35,092 nucleotides of DNA from Actinoplanes oryzae (GTDB taxonomy: Bacteria > Actinomycetota > Actinomycetes > Mycobacteriales > Micromonosporaceae), in the NCBI RefSeq assembly GCF_030757795.1, contig NZ_JAUQWH010000091.1, positions 1 to 35,092 of the forward strand. The letters are read 5' to 3'. Both the position numbers and the translations under genes were made by a program. Under the pieces are notes generated by a model, which ran no database searches, had not been told where the DNA came from, and saw nothing but the letters and a program-made list of their open reading frames with translations. This document shows, piece by piece, positions 1 through 9,009 of this stretch. The first letter of the stretch is position 1, and each line of letters starts with the position of its first letter.

Positions 1-864
1 CGTCGGCGGACCAGCCCTGCACGATCTGGCCGTTCGCGCCGCGGGCGAGGTGGCCCAGTTCGAGACCTCGTACCAGGCGAAGCCCGCCGCGCTCAGCGCC
101 TGCTCGGCGGCCAGATAGCGGTCGGCGGCGACGTCGTCGGACGGGTAGGGCAGCTCGCCGCGCCGCATCCGGGCGGCCATCCGCGTGCCGTCCTCGACGA
201 TCAGCGAGTAGGCGCTCACGTGGTCGACGCCGGCGCCGATCACCGCGTCGAGCGAGGCGGCGAAGTCGTCCGCGGTCTCGCCCGGCGTCCCGTAGATCAG
301 GTCGAGGTTGACGTGGTCGAACCCGGCCTCGCGCGCCTCGGCCGCGGCGCGGGTGGCGCGGCCGGCGGTGTGCTTGCGCTCCAGGATCGCGAGTACGCCC
401 GCAGCAGCCGACTGCATCCCGAGCGACACCCGCGTGAACCCGGCCTTCCGGAGCGCCTGCAACGACGCGGGTGTCACCGACTCCGGGTTCGCCTCGGTGG
501 TGATCTCCGCGTCGGCGGCCAGCCCCCACGTCCGGTCGATGCCGTCGAGGATCCGCGCCAGGTCGTCGGGCGTGAGCAGCGTCGGGGTGCCACCGCCGAC
601 GAAGACGGTCTCCACCGGCCGCGACAGGACGCGCCCGGCCAGCCGGATCTCCTCCAGCACCCGGTCCGCGTACTCGTCGCGGCTCGCACCGCCGCCCAGC
701 TCGGCCGCCGTGTAGGTGTTGAAGTCGCAGTAGCCGCAGCGCGTCGCGCAGAACGGCACGTGCACGTACACGCCGAAGCCGTTCTTCCCCACGGACCGCA
801 GGGCGGAGTCCGGCAGGGAGCCGTCACTCGGGACGGGCTCACCGTCGGGCAGAACACCAGGCAT
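1..864 (-). CDS. hemW: HemW, radical SAM heme chaperone (5' part, runs off the left edge)
   Basis: HemW is a radical SAM protein related to coproporphyrinogen dehydrogenase and is thought to bind heme and deliver it to target proteins. Reading back from the ATG at 862-864 gives a continuous frame. The [4Fe-4S] cysteines lie in VPFCATRCGYCDF (C39, C43, C46), in the CX3CX2C-F form typical of HemW rather than HemN. The SAM-binding GGGTP motif follows, then EANPES and LDLIYGTPGET. The frame matches the family through WYEVSNWATSPAAR. There the family continues with a CRHN-type motif, but the first ~37 bases of the window encode unrelated residues in this frame, so the match stops there without a stop codon (see findings). 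The gene is divergent from the crotonase gene, with 37 bp between starts. No strong ribosome binding site is seen, so the start is probable rather than certain. Confidence 0.88.
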   Translation of the reverse strand, partial: MPGVLPDGEPVPSDGSLPDSALRSVGKNGFGVYVHVPFCATRCGYCDFNTYTAAELGGGASRDEYADRVLEEIRLAGRVLSRPVETVFVGGGTPTLLTPDDLARILDGIDRTWGLAADAEITTEANPESVTPASLQALRKAGFTRVSLGMQSAAAGVLAILERKHTAGRATRAAAEAREAGFDHVNLDLIYGTPGETADDFAASLDAVIGAGVDHVSAYSLIVEDGTRMAARMRRGELPYPSDDVAADRYLAAEQALSAAGFAWYEVSNWATSPAARTARSCRAGPPT

Positions 865-888
865 CGCTCAAGTGTGCACGCAGCCCGT

Positions 889-894
889 TAGGGT
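889..894 (+). promoter_or_regulatory. -10 box TAGGGT for the crotonase gene, predicted leaderless start
   Basis: TAGGGT fits the actinobacterial TAnnnT -10 pattern and ends 7 bases before the ATG at 902. That puts the expected transcription start on or next to the A of the ATG. There is no convincing Shine-Dalgarno between the two. A leaderless mRNA is inferred, not shown. Confidence 0.5.
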
Positions 895-901
895 CTTGGC
901 C

Positions 902-1681
902 ATGGCCTTGGTCCGATCCGTCACCGACGCCGGGGTGACCACGCTGACGCTCGACAGCCCGGCGAACCGCAACGCGCTGTCCACCGCCCTGATGACCGAC
1001 CTGCTCGACGGGCTCGGCACGGCGCTCACCGACGCCTCGGTGCGCGCCGTGGTGATCTCGCACACCGGCCCGGTCTTCTGCTCCGGCGCCGACCTCAAGG
1101 AGACCGCGGCGACCCCGGACGACGGCAAGGTGCCCGCCGAGATGATGGCCGACGTGCTCGCGGCCATCTGGGAGTTCCCGAAGCCCGTGGTCGCCCGGGT
1201 CGCCGGCCCGGCCCGCGCCGGCGGCCTCGGCCTGATCGCCGCGGCCGACCTGGCCGTGTGCACGCTCGACGCCACGTTCGCCTTCTCGGAGGTGCGCCTC
1301 GGCGTCATCCCGGCCGTGATCAGCGCCACGGTGCTGCCCCGGCTGGCGCCCCGCGCCGCCGCCGAGCTCTATCTGACCGGCGACGTCTTCGACGGGCGGC
1401 GCGCTGCCGAGATCGGCCTGGTCACCCGCGCGGTGGAGCCGCACGGTCTCGACGCCGCCGTGGCCGGTTTCTGCGCTTCCCTGGTCAAGGGCGGCCCGAC
1501 CGCGCTGGCGGGCGCGAAGCAGCTGCTGCGCCGCACGCCGGCCGACTCGGTCCGCACCGACCTGGCGGACCTGGCCGCCCGCTCGTCCGGCTACTTCAAG
1601 TCGCCGGAGGGGCGCGAGGGCGTCGCGGCGTTCAGGGAGAAGCGGCCGGCTGCTTGGGTGCCGGTCACCCAGGAGACGTGA
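902..1681 (+). CDS. Enoyl-CoA hydratase/isomerase (crotonase) family protein, methylglutaconyl-CoA hydratase-like
   Basis: This is a 259-residue crotonase-fold protein, expected to act on a short acyl-CoA by hydration or isomerisation. The first oxyanion-hole region is FCSGADLKE (59-67) and the second is RAGGLGLIAAADLAV (from 105). E130 in FSEVRLGVIPAVIS aligns with the second catalytic glutamate of crotonase (E164 in rat). The first (E144) is replaced by glycine in AGGLG. The RAGG-type loop and the VRLGVIPAVIS motif resemble hydratases of leucine or isoprenoid catabolism (LiuC/AtuE type), but substrate cannot be set from sequence. An in-frame ATG lies at 872, but the ATG at 902 is preferred because a TAGGGT box sits just upstream. 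No other catabolic gene is adjacent. Confidence 0.85.
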   Translation: MALVRSVTDAGVTTLTLDSPANRNALSTALMTDLLDGLGTALTDASVRAVVISHTGPVFCSGADLKETAATPDDGKVPAEMMADVLAAIWEFPKPVVARVAGPARAGGLGLIAAADLAVCTLDATFAFSEVRLGVIPAVISATVLPRLAPRAAAELYLTGDVFDGRRAAEIGLVTRAVEPHGLDAAVAGFCASLVKGGPTALAGAKQLLRRTPADSVRTDLADLAARSSGYFKSPEGREGVAAFREKRPAAWVPVTQET

Positions 1682-1691
1682 TTTCGTTTAC

Positions 1692-1697
1692 TACCCT
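1692..1697 (+). promoter_or_regulatory. Candidate -10 box TACCCT for the lysozyme-like gene
   Basis: TACCCT fits TAnnnT and lies 30 bases before the GTG at 1722. This leaves room for the ribosome binding site CGGAGGTG at 1711-1718. The -35 region is not convincing. Confidence 0.35.
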
Positions 1698-1721
1698 TGT
1701 CGGGAAAGTGCGGAGGTGTAA

Positions 1722-2555
1722 GTGAAGAAGCCGGTGGCGGTGGCGGCGGTGCTCGTCGTTCTCGGCGCCCTCGGCTTCGTGGTCGCGCAGTCGTTCGGCG
1801 GCGGGATCAAGCTGCCGCTGATCGGGCCCGAGTGCACGGTGCGCGCCGACGGTCAGGTGACCCTCGACACCGTGCAGATGGCCAACGCGGCCACCATCTC
1901 CGCGATCGGCGTGCGGCGCAAGATGCCCGAGCGCGCCGTCGTCATCGCGCTCGCCACGGCCCTCCAGGAGTCGAAGCTGGAGAATCTGGAGGACGGCGAC
2001 CGCGACTCGCTCGGCCTCTTCCAGCAGCGGCCCAGCCAGGGGTGGGGCACGCCGGAGAAGATCCAGGACCCGCGGTACGCGGCCCGCAAGTTCTACGCCG
2101 CCCTCAAGAAGGTCAAGGGCTGGGAGGACATGCGGGTGACCGACGCGGCGCAGAAGGTGCAGCGGTCGGCGTACCCGAATGCGTACGAGAAGTGGGCCGA
2201 CGAGGCGGCCGTGCTGGCCAAGGCGCTGACCGGCCGCGCGACGGGCGCGGTGGAGTGCACGGTCACGGGCGAGCCGGCGTTGCGCGGGGCCGCCGCGGCC
2301 GCCGCCCTGACCGAGGGCCTCAAGCTGGACTGGGGCGTGAAGGCGGTGCAGGACACCGAGCTGCGCGTGACCGCCGGCGATCCGGAGAAGGGCTGGCGCT
2401 ACGCGCACTGGCTCGTCGCGCACGCCAAGACCACCGGCCTCGAACGGGTACGTTTCGCCGATCTGGAGTGGGACGCGACGGACGGCAAGTGGCAACCCGT
2501 GACCGGGGACCGGCGGGTCGGCAGCGACACCGTAGTGGCCGAGGTCTATTCCTGA
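1722..2555 (+). CDS. Membrane-anchored lytic-transglycosylase-like protein
   Basis: 277 residues, starting at GTG behind a strong ribosome binding site (CGGAGGTG, 1711-1718). Residues 4-23 form one hydrophobic segment that looks like an uncleaved signal anchor, which would place the rest outside the membrane. The core ALATALQESKLENL followed by DSLGLFQQRPSQGWGT (about 77-110) looks like the soluble lytic transglycosylase/lysozyme fold, with E83 as the likely catalytic acid. Such domains cleave peptidoglycan glycan strands. The C-terminal ~90 residues have no recognised fold. Two cysteines (C38 and one near 185) could pair outside the cell. Homologues in this family are often annotated only as hypothetical or heavy-metal transporter, and I see no basis for a transport role. 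It follows the crotonase gene by 40 bp but probably has its own promoter. Confidence 0.7.
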   Translation: MKKPVAVAAVLVVLGALGFVVAQSFGGGIKLPLIGPECTVRADGQVTLDTVQMANAATISAIGVRRKMPERAVVIALATALQESKLENLEDGDRDSLGLFQQRPSQGWGTPEKIQDPRYAARKFYAALKKVKGWEDMRVTDAAQKVQRSAYPNAYEKWADEAAVLAKALTGRATGAVECTVTGEPALRGAAAAAALTEGLKLDWGVKAVQDTELRVTAGDPEKGWRYAHWLVAHAKTTGLERVRFADLEWDATDGKWQPVTGDRRVGSDTVVAEVYS

Positions 2556-2578
2556 CGCGTGACTCGGGTTGCGCTACG

Positions 2579-2584
2579 TATACA
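2579..2584 (+). promoter_or_regulatory. Candidate -10 element in an AT-richer patch before the PAS gene
   Basis: TATACA lies in the one AT-richer patch between 2556 and 2626, which also holds the palindromes TACGTA and ACTAGT. The alternative is TACTAG at 2614-2619, ending 6 bases before the GTG at 2626, a near match to the leaderless pattern. I cannot decide between them. Confidence 0.3.
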
Positions 2585-2625
2585 TGGACATGGACAGACA
2601 GCAACCTCCCTGGTACTAGTTATTC

Positions 2626-4239
2626 GTGCTCCACGCCTTGGAATGGATCCTCTTCGGAGCCGTGAGCGTAGGCGCCATCGTCGTGGGGGTGAGCCGGCAC
2701 CAGCCGGCGCGGATCGCCCCGTGGCTGTTGCTCGCCGCCTCCGTGACCTGCCTGGCCGTCGGGGACGTCTTCTACGCCTTCGACATGAGGGACGTCGCCG
2801 ACTCCGTCTACCTGACGATGTTCGTGTTCATCGCGCTCACCGTCATGCAGTTCACCCGCTTCGGCTCCGTGCTCACCAACCGCGCCCGCCTCATCGACCT
2901 GCTCGCCCTCGGCTGCGCGGTCCTGCTGCTGGTCTGGGTGTTCGTGATCGGCGACATCGGTCACGTCGGCGACATCTCCGCGGCGGACGTGATCGGCGCG
3001 CTGCTGCTCATCGGCGTGACGGTCCGGCTCATCGTCGCGACCTGGTTCACGTGGTCGGCCGTGCTGCTGTGCATCGGCGCCGCGGGCATGCTGTCCAGCG
3101 ACATCGCGTACGGGCTCCACGCCGCGTGGTGGACCGAAGCCGGCTACATGGTGCTGTACCTGGCGTGGGGCGCCGCGGCTCTGCACCCGTCGATGACCCG
3201 GCTGACGTCGCCCGTACCGGTGCGGCAGACCCCGTGGCAGGGGCGCTGGGCCGCCGTCCTCGGCATCTCGGTCGCGACACCGCCCCTCGTCCTGCTCGTC
3301 GAGGCGGTCTCCGGCACGGTCACCGACGGCGTTGTCATCGCGGTCACCGGAGCGCTCACGCTGGTGCTCACGTTCACCCGGCTCGCCGACTCGGTCGCGC
3401 TGAGCCAGCAGGCCCTCCGCCGCGAACGGGTGCTCCGCGAGGCCAGCGCCGCCCTGGTCGCCGCCGCCGACGCCCCGGCCGTCGACCATGCGGTGCGCGG
3501 CGCGGTGGCCCAACTGCTGCCGGCGTCCGAGATCACGAGCGTCGACTTCGCCACCGACGACCGGCGGCTCACGTTGCCCGCGGCGCCGGCGGGGACGCGT
3601 ACGCGAAGCTGGTGGATCGACCCCGGCACGCTGGTCTGCCCGCTCTGGCTCGAACCCCTCGCCGTGGCCCGCCCGCACGGCGGCGCCCTGCTCATCACCG
3701 GTCGCCGCGAGACCCTGGAGGCCGGCCGCGACGCCCTCGAGGTGCTGGCCGGGCAGGCCGCCCTCGCCCTCGACCGGATCACCCTGGTCGAGGCGGTCGG
3801 CCGCCGCGACAGCGACCTCTACCTGCGCGCGGTCGTCCGCAACACCGCGGACCTCATGCTGGTCGTCGACGAGGACCACGTCATCCGGTACGCCAGCCCG
3901 GCGCTCCACACCCTGCTCGGCACCGACGACTTCGCGCCGTCCACCACGTTCATCGACCTCGTGCACCCGGACGACAGCGTCCGCGTGGGCCGCACGCTCC
4001 GCGAAGCCGGCGACGGCGTGCTGCACTGCTCGCTGCAGCGCGGCGACCAGACGCAGGTGCTGGTCGAGGCGACGTACCGGGATCTGCGCGAGGATCGGCT
4101 CGTCCGCGGCTATGTGCTGACGCTGCGCGACGTGACCCGTTCGCACGATCCTGGTGAGCGCGTGCCGCACGTGGAGAACGTCGACGCGCTGCCGGCGTGG
4201 GTGAACCGGCGGAGTGCTCAGCACAAGTTCCGGTACTGA
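2626..4239 (+). CDS. Multi-pass membrane PAS-domain sensor without an output domain
   Basis: 537 residues starting at GTG. The N-terminal half (about 1-265) has roughly eight hydrophobic segments, for example FGAVSVGAIVVGVS, WLLLAASVTCLAVGDVFYAF and GALLLIGVTVRLIVATW. This resembles the membrane sensor modules of actinobacterial diguanylate cyclases. A linker of about 265-400 is GAF-like in spacing but weakly defined. A PAS domain (about 400-510) is recognisable from RAVVRNTADLMLVVDEDH, YASPALHTLLG, FIDLVHPDD and GYVLTLRDVTR. After the PAS the protein ends within about 30 residues, with no GGDEF, EAL, kinase or helix-turn-helix domain. No ribosome binding site is visible before the GTG. It may act through a partner protein or be a truncated cyclase; both are inference. 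Confidence 0.72.
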   Translation: MLHALEWILFGAVSVGAIVVGVSRHQPARIAPWLLLAASVTCLAVGDVFYAFDMRDVADSVYLTMFVFIALTVMQFTRFGSVLTNRARLIDLLALGCAVLLLVWVFVIGDIGHVGDISAADVIGALLLIGVTVRLIVATWFTWSAVLLCIGAAGMLSSDIAYGLHAAWWTEAGYMVLYLAWGAAALHPSMTRLTSPVPVRQTPWQGRWAAVLGISVATPPLVLLVEAVSGTVTDGVVIAVTGALTLVLTFTRLADSVALSQQALRRERVLREASAALVAAADAPAVDHAVRGAVAQLLPASEITSVDFATDDRRLTLPAAPAGTRTRSWWIDPGTLVCPLWLEPLAVARPHGGALLITGRRETLEAGRDALEVLAGQAALALDRITLVEAVGRRDSDLYLRAVVRNTADLMLVVDEDHVIRYASPALHTLLGTDDFAPSTTFIDLVHPDDSVRVGRTLREAGDGVLHCSLQRGDQTQVLVEATYRDLREDRLVRGYVLTLRDVTRSHDPGERVPHVENVDALPAWVNRRSAQHKFRY

Positions 4240-4273
4240 GCCGGCGTTCCCCCGCGGCTGTCGCGGCCCTGCC

Positions 4274-4390
4274 TTCCCGGCGGGCCCCTTCCCGGCGGGC
4301 CCCTTCCCGGCGAGCCCCCTTCCCGGCGAGCCCTTCCGCGGCGCGCCCTTTCGCGGCGCGCCCTTTCGCGGCGGGCCCTTTCGCGGCACG
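4274..4390. repeat. 15-bp tandem repeat, about 8 copies
   Basis: Units of the type TTCCCGGCGGGCCCC start at about 4274, 4289, 4304, 4320, 4334, 4350, 4365 and 4380. The later copies change to TTCGCGGCGCGCCC. The array begins 34 bp after the stop of the PAS gene and ends just before a hairpin. All frames are open because of the GC content, so open frames here are not evidence of a gene. Confidence 0.85.
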
Positions 4391-4395
4391 GCAAA

Positions 4396-4426
4396 AGCGC
4401 CGGACCCCTTGGCGGGATCCGGCGCT
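4396..4426 (-). terminator. Probable intrinsic terminator downstream of the GlsB-like gene
   Basis: AGCGCCGGA (4396-4404) pairs perfectly with TCCGGCGCT (4418-4426) around a 13-base loop. Read on the minus strand the stem is followed by TTTTGC. It lies between two convergent genes, so it may also stop transcripts of the PAS gene. A second stem, GCGGGGA (4475-4481) with TCCCCGC (4493-4499), lies closer to the GlsB-like stop codon. Confidence 0.6.
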
Positions 4427-4511
4427 CTTGGCGGTTGCTCCATCGGACCCCGAGAGGTCCTCCGGTCAGGCCCGGCGGGGAAGCTCAGCGCCTCCCCGCG
4501 GAGCCCGGGGG

Positions 4512-4790
4512 TCAGCGGCGGCTGTAGCGGCGACGGCCACCGACACCGGCGACCAGGGCCACACCGATCGCGGCCAGCACGACCTGGAACAGGATCTCGG
4601 TCCAGTCGATGCCGTTGGTGTCGGCAACGCCGAGCGCGCGGGCCAGCACGGTGCCCAGCAGGGCAGCGACCACGCCGATGACCAGGGTCAGCCAGATCGG
4701 GATGTTCTGCTTGCCCGGAACGACCAGGCGGCCCAGGGCGCCGATGATGAGACCGACGATGAGCGCGGAGATGATGCCGGCGACAGTCAT
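4512..4790 (-). CDS. GlsB/YeaQ/YmgE-family stress-response membrane protein
   Basis: 92 residues, starting MTVAGIISALIVGLIIGALG at the ATG 4788-4790. The ribosome binding site GAGGAGGAAC sits about 5 bases upstream and fixes the start; a frame extension to 5063 is therefore rejected. The sequence has the three hydrophobic segments and the GLIIGALGRLVVPGKQNIPIW signature of the GlsB/transglycosylase-associated family. These are small membrane proteins linked to general stress, with no proven enzymatic activity. Here a tail of about ten residues rich in Arg (GGRRRYSRR) ends the protein. The gene stands alone between two terminator regions. A possible stress-sigma promoter lies upstream (separate entry). 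Confidence 0.85.
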   Translation of the reverse strand: MTVAGIISALIVGLIIGALGRLVVPGKQNIPIWLTLVIGVVAALLGTVLARALGVADTNGIDWTEILFQVVLAAIGVALVAGVGGRRRYSRR

Positions 4791-4841
4791 GGGGTTCCTC
4801 CTCGGGGGTGGAGCATTCGTTGCGTCCGTCGACCCAGCAAG

Positions 4842-4867
4842 TTCCCGACGCCTCCGAAAGCCAAACC
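4842..4867 (-). promoter_or_regulatory. Candidate SigB/SigF-type stress promoter for the GlsB-like gene
   Basis: On the minus strand GGTTT (4867-4863), a 16-base spacer, then GGGAA (4846-4842). The actinobacterial SigB/SigF pattern is GGTTT, 15-17 bases, GGGTA, so one base differs. The predicted leader of about 45 bases contains the strong ribosome binding site. The match to a stress-protein gene is the main reason for reporting it. Confidence 0.4.
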
Positions 4868-4869
4868 GC

Positions 4870-5076
4870 GAAATTGCCAGGCAACTCGCAGCCGGCCGCC
4901 CTTGCATCCCCCTCCACCAGTCAAAAGAGCAGCTCAGGGCGCATTCGTGGAACCGCTCCCAGGGGCAAAATTCTCTGCGGGGCGGGTCCGCGGAGTCCTC
5001 CCCGGCGCCTTTGGTGCCGTTCGTAAACCCGGATCGGCGGGCGGGGTCGGTTAACCAGCTCACACGTACGGCGGAA
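4870..5076. other. Gap between the GlsB-like promoter and the lepA terminator: nothing recognised
   Basis: Somewhat less GC-rich than its surroundings. I see no gene, tandem repeat or RNA. The open frames crossing it are extensions of the GlsB-like frame or GC artefacts. Confidence 0.5.
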
Positions 5077-5080
5077 ACAG

Positions 5081-5124
5081 CGACGCCCGGATCCCGTCGC
5101 TCTCGCGGCGGAACCCGGGCGTCG
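5081..5124 (-). terminator. Probable lepA terminator
   Basis: CGACGCCCGG (5081-5090) pairs perfectly with CCGGGCGTCG (5115-5124) around a 24-base loop. It lies about 50 bp beyond the lepA stop. On the minus strand the stem is followed by CTGTTTCC, a short U-rich run, typical of high-GC actinobacteria. Confidence 0.6.
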
Positions 5125-5176
5125 TGCCGTCTTACAGCCTCGGCGGCCCCGGCCCGGCTGTCTCCTGAGGCTTCAG

Positions 5177-7054
<1,878 letters not shown>

Positions 7055-7136
7055 GTTCGTCCGTTCTCGAGCAAGTCAGGGGCATCTCCGGCGGCCGGCA
7101 CGATGCGGTCGCCCCTCCCATGGTCCCACGTCTCGG

Positions 7137-7931
7137 TCACACCCAGTCCAGCGGCCGATGAGCCCCCGTCGGAACCTCGGCGACCACCGGCGCCCCGGGA
7201 GCCACCACGCCGCCGCGCACGACCACCGCCATGATCCCCGCCCGCCGCACCACCCGCCCCGACCGGTCGCGCCCGAGCACCTCCTTGAGCAGCCCTGGCC
7301 GGAACCTGTCGATCTGCGCACACGGGTTCCGCAGCCCGGTCACCACGACCGCCGCCCGGCCGTCGCCGTCCCCGCGCGCCAGCTCCGCCCGGACCGCGCC
7401 CTCCAGCACGTCGACCACGTCGTCCATCCCGGCCTTGACGGTCGTACGCCGACCCGCCGCCACAACGTCGAGCGCACTCCCGTCCGCCGGGACGTCCCGC
7501 TCGTCCGCACCTTCCGGCCCGGGCGCCCGCGAAGCATCTGTCGCGCTCGCCGCGGACCGGCGTGCCGCACCCCCGATCGGTTCGAATCCCGGGGCGGCCC
7601 CGGCCACGTGACCGAACCGCAAGACCGTGCCGCAGGGCAGTCCGATCAGGTCAAGGCCGGAGGTCGTGACGTTCTCCCCGAGCCCGCCCTCCGGCACGGC
7701 ATGACCCTTGGCCCCGACCTCGTCGAACAACTCCCGGTGCAGCAGATGCACCTGACGAAGATTGGGCTGCCCCGGATCGGCCGCCACCCGCGAACGATGC
7801 CGAACCGTCACCCCGGCATGCACATCGCCCCGCACGCCCCACCCCGGCACCAGCACGATCCCGCCGCGCACCGCCTTGCTGAACGTGTAAGCCCCGTTGC
7901 AGCTCACCGCCGTCACCAAGCCCCGAGTCAC
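7137..7931 (-). CDS. MOSC domain protein with an internal low-complexity insertion
   Basis: 264 residues. MOSC domains are related to the C-terminal part of the molybdenum cofactor sulfurase and often carry sulfur on a conserved cysteine. Family motifs are visible: VTAVSCNGAYTFSK (6-19), GDVHAG (35-40), NLRQVHLLHRELFDE (57-71), GGLGENVTTSGLDL (82-95), and TGLRNPCAQIDRFRPGLL (198-215) with the conserved C204. Between VLRFG (103-107) and AVVVTG (194-199), where these proteins normally continue directly, lie about 85 extra residues rich in Ala, Gly, Asp and Arg. The GTG at 7929-7931 is preferred because GGGAAGGGG lies about 8-16 bases upstream. The frame stays open far upstream through GC-rich repeats, and that extension is not believed to be coding. 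Confidence 0.82.
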   Translation of the reverse strand: MTRGLVTAVSCNGAYTFSKAVRGGIVLVPGWGVRGDVHAGVTVRHRSRVAADPGQPNLRQVHLLHRELFDEVGAKGHAVPEGGLGENVTTSGLDLIGLPCGTVLRFGHVAGAAPGFEPIGGAARRSAASATDASRAPGPEGADERDVPADGSALDVVAAGRRTTVKAGMDDVVDVLEGAVRAELARGDGDGRAAVVVTGLRNPCAQIDRFRPGLLKEVLGRDRSGRVVRRAGIMAVVVRGGVVAPGAPVVAEVPTGAHRPLDWV

Positions 7932-8279
7932 CGCACCGCCCCTTCCCAGCCGACCCCCGACCCGCCCAGCCCACAACACCCGCCGCCCCCTGATCGACCG
8001 CATTCCCACCCCCTGGCGCGCACCGGCCAACGCGCCCCCGCCTGCGACGGCGCACCGGTGGAGCAGCCGCGGCGCTCCAACCCACAGCGGCGGCGATGAA
8101 GCCGGCGCGACCCTCCAACCGGTAACGCCGTTCGCGAAGCCTGTGCCAGCGCTGGCGGTCCGCGGCGATGGCGGGTGACAGCGACGGCGGGTGGCGGCGG
8201 GTGGCGGCAACGGCGGCGGGTGGCGGCAGCGGCAGCGGCTGGCGGCGGCAGCGGCTCGTGGCGGCGGCTGGCGGCGGCA

Positions 8280-8349
8280 GCGGCTCGCGGCTCGCGGCTC
8301 GCGGCTCGCGGCTGGCGGCTGGCGGCTGGCGGCTGGCGGCTGGCGGCGG
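8280..8349. repeat. 7-bp tandem repeat (GCGGCTC then GCGGCTG), 9 perfect units
   Basis: Four units of GCGGCTC (8280-8307) are followed by five units of GCGGCTG (8308-8342) and a partial copy. Upstream, 8168-8279 is a degenerate GGCGGC/GGCAGC-rich run of the same character. The array lies in the 490-bp gap between the DUF4240 and MOSC genes. Heptamer units change reading frame each copy, which argues against a coding role. The rest of the gap (7948-8167) holds no gene that I recognise. Confidence 0.9.
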
Positions 8350-8422
8350 ATGCTCCGGCACGGCAGAACCGCGACGAAGCCCGCCCCGACCGGCCGCCCC
8401 GGACCTCTGTCGGATGCCCGAC

Positions 8423-8956
8423 TCAGTCCGGAGGCAGCAGGAACAGCGACGACAACCGCGGCAGCCGCCGCCCCATCTCGTCCTCGTCGTCGAAGTCCCA
8501 CAGCATCGCCGGGTCCGGCCGCCCCGGCGGCGCGTCGGCGGCCGGGAACTCCTCGCCCGTGGCCTGCTGATACGCCTCCGGGGCGATGGTCAGCACCTCC
8601 TCCGCCTCGAACACCGCGCCGGTCGTGGCCGCGGCCTTCACCGAGGCGAGGGCGGCCAGTGAGTCGGGGTCGCGGACGGCGCCGGCGAGGACCTCGCGGC
8701 CGTTGGCGATCAGCCAGCCGCGGAAGTTGTCGAAGCCCTCCTCCGAGCACCCGCCGTTGATCAGGTAGGCCGCCGCCCAGAGGTCCTCCTTGCCCGAGGC
8801 GGTCAGCACTTTGTCGAGGTGGCGGCCCCAGGCCACGATCTCGTCGGGGTCGCGCGTGGCGAGCTCCGCGACGGCGCGCTTGGCCACCTCGCCGGGCGAA
8901 CCCGGCCGGTCGGCGGTCGCCCGGTCGATGACCGCCCAGAATTCGTCCGTTCTCAT
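8423..8956 (-). CDS. DUF4240 domain protein
   Basis: 177 residues starting at the ATG 8954-8956. The pattern MRTDEFWAVIDRA, DLWAAAYLINGGCSEEGFDNF, RGWLIANGREVL, FEAEEVLTIAPEAYQQ and an acidic WDFDDEDE toward the C-terminus is the recognisable DUF4240 signature. The function of the family is unknown; actinobacterial genomes often carry several copies, and I infer no activity. No strong ribosome binding site is visible. The gene is divergent from the phosphotransferase gene with 53 bp between starts. Its 3' end borders the heptamer-repeat gap. Confidence 0.85.
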   Translation of the reverse strand: MRTDEFWAVIDRATADRPGSPGEVAKRAVAELATRDPDEIVAWGRHLDKVLTASGKEDLWAAAYLINGGCSEEGFDNFRGWLIANGREVLAGAVRDPDSLAALASVKAAATTGAVFEAEEVLTIAPEAYQQATGEEFPAADAPPGRPDPAMLWDFDDEDEMGRRLPRLSSLFLLPPD

Positions 8957-9009
8957 GGGTCAGAGCTTGCCAGGCGGGTACGACAAATTCGGGAAGGCAG
9001 GATGGGGGC

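Noticed and set aside
2559..4157. A 532-residue plus-strand open frame over the PAS gene
   Set aside because: It is Arg/His/Pro-rich, has no domain, and overlaps the well-supported PAS frame. It is a GC-driven shadow.
4214..4681. Open frame encoding FPAGP/FRGAP pentapeptides in the 15-bp repeat
   Set aside because: The period of 15 keeps the frame open, but the frame begins inside the PAS gene, has no ribosome binding site and continues antisense into the GlsB-like gene.
2620..4917. A 765-residue minus-strand frame opposite the PAS gene
   Set aside because: Its composition is that of an antisense frame in high-GC DNA (His/Asp/Arg-rich). It also crosses the 15-bp repeat and the GlsB-like gene.
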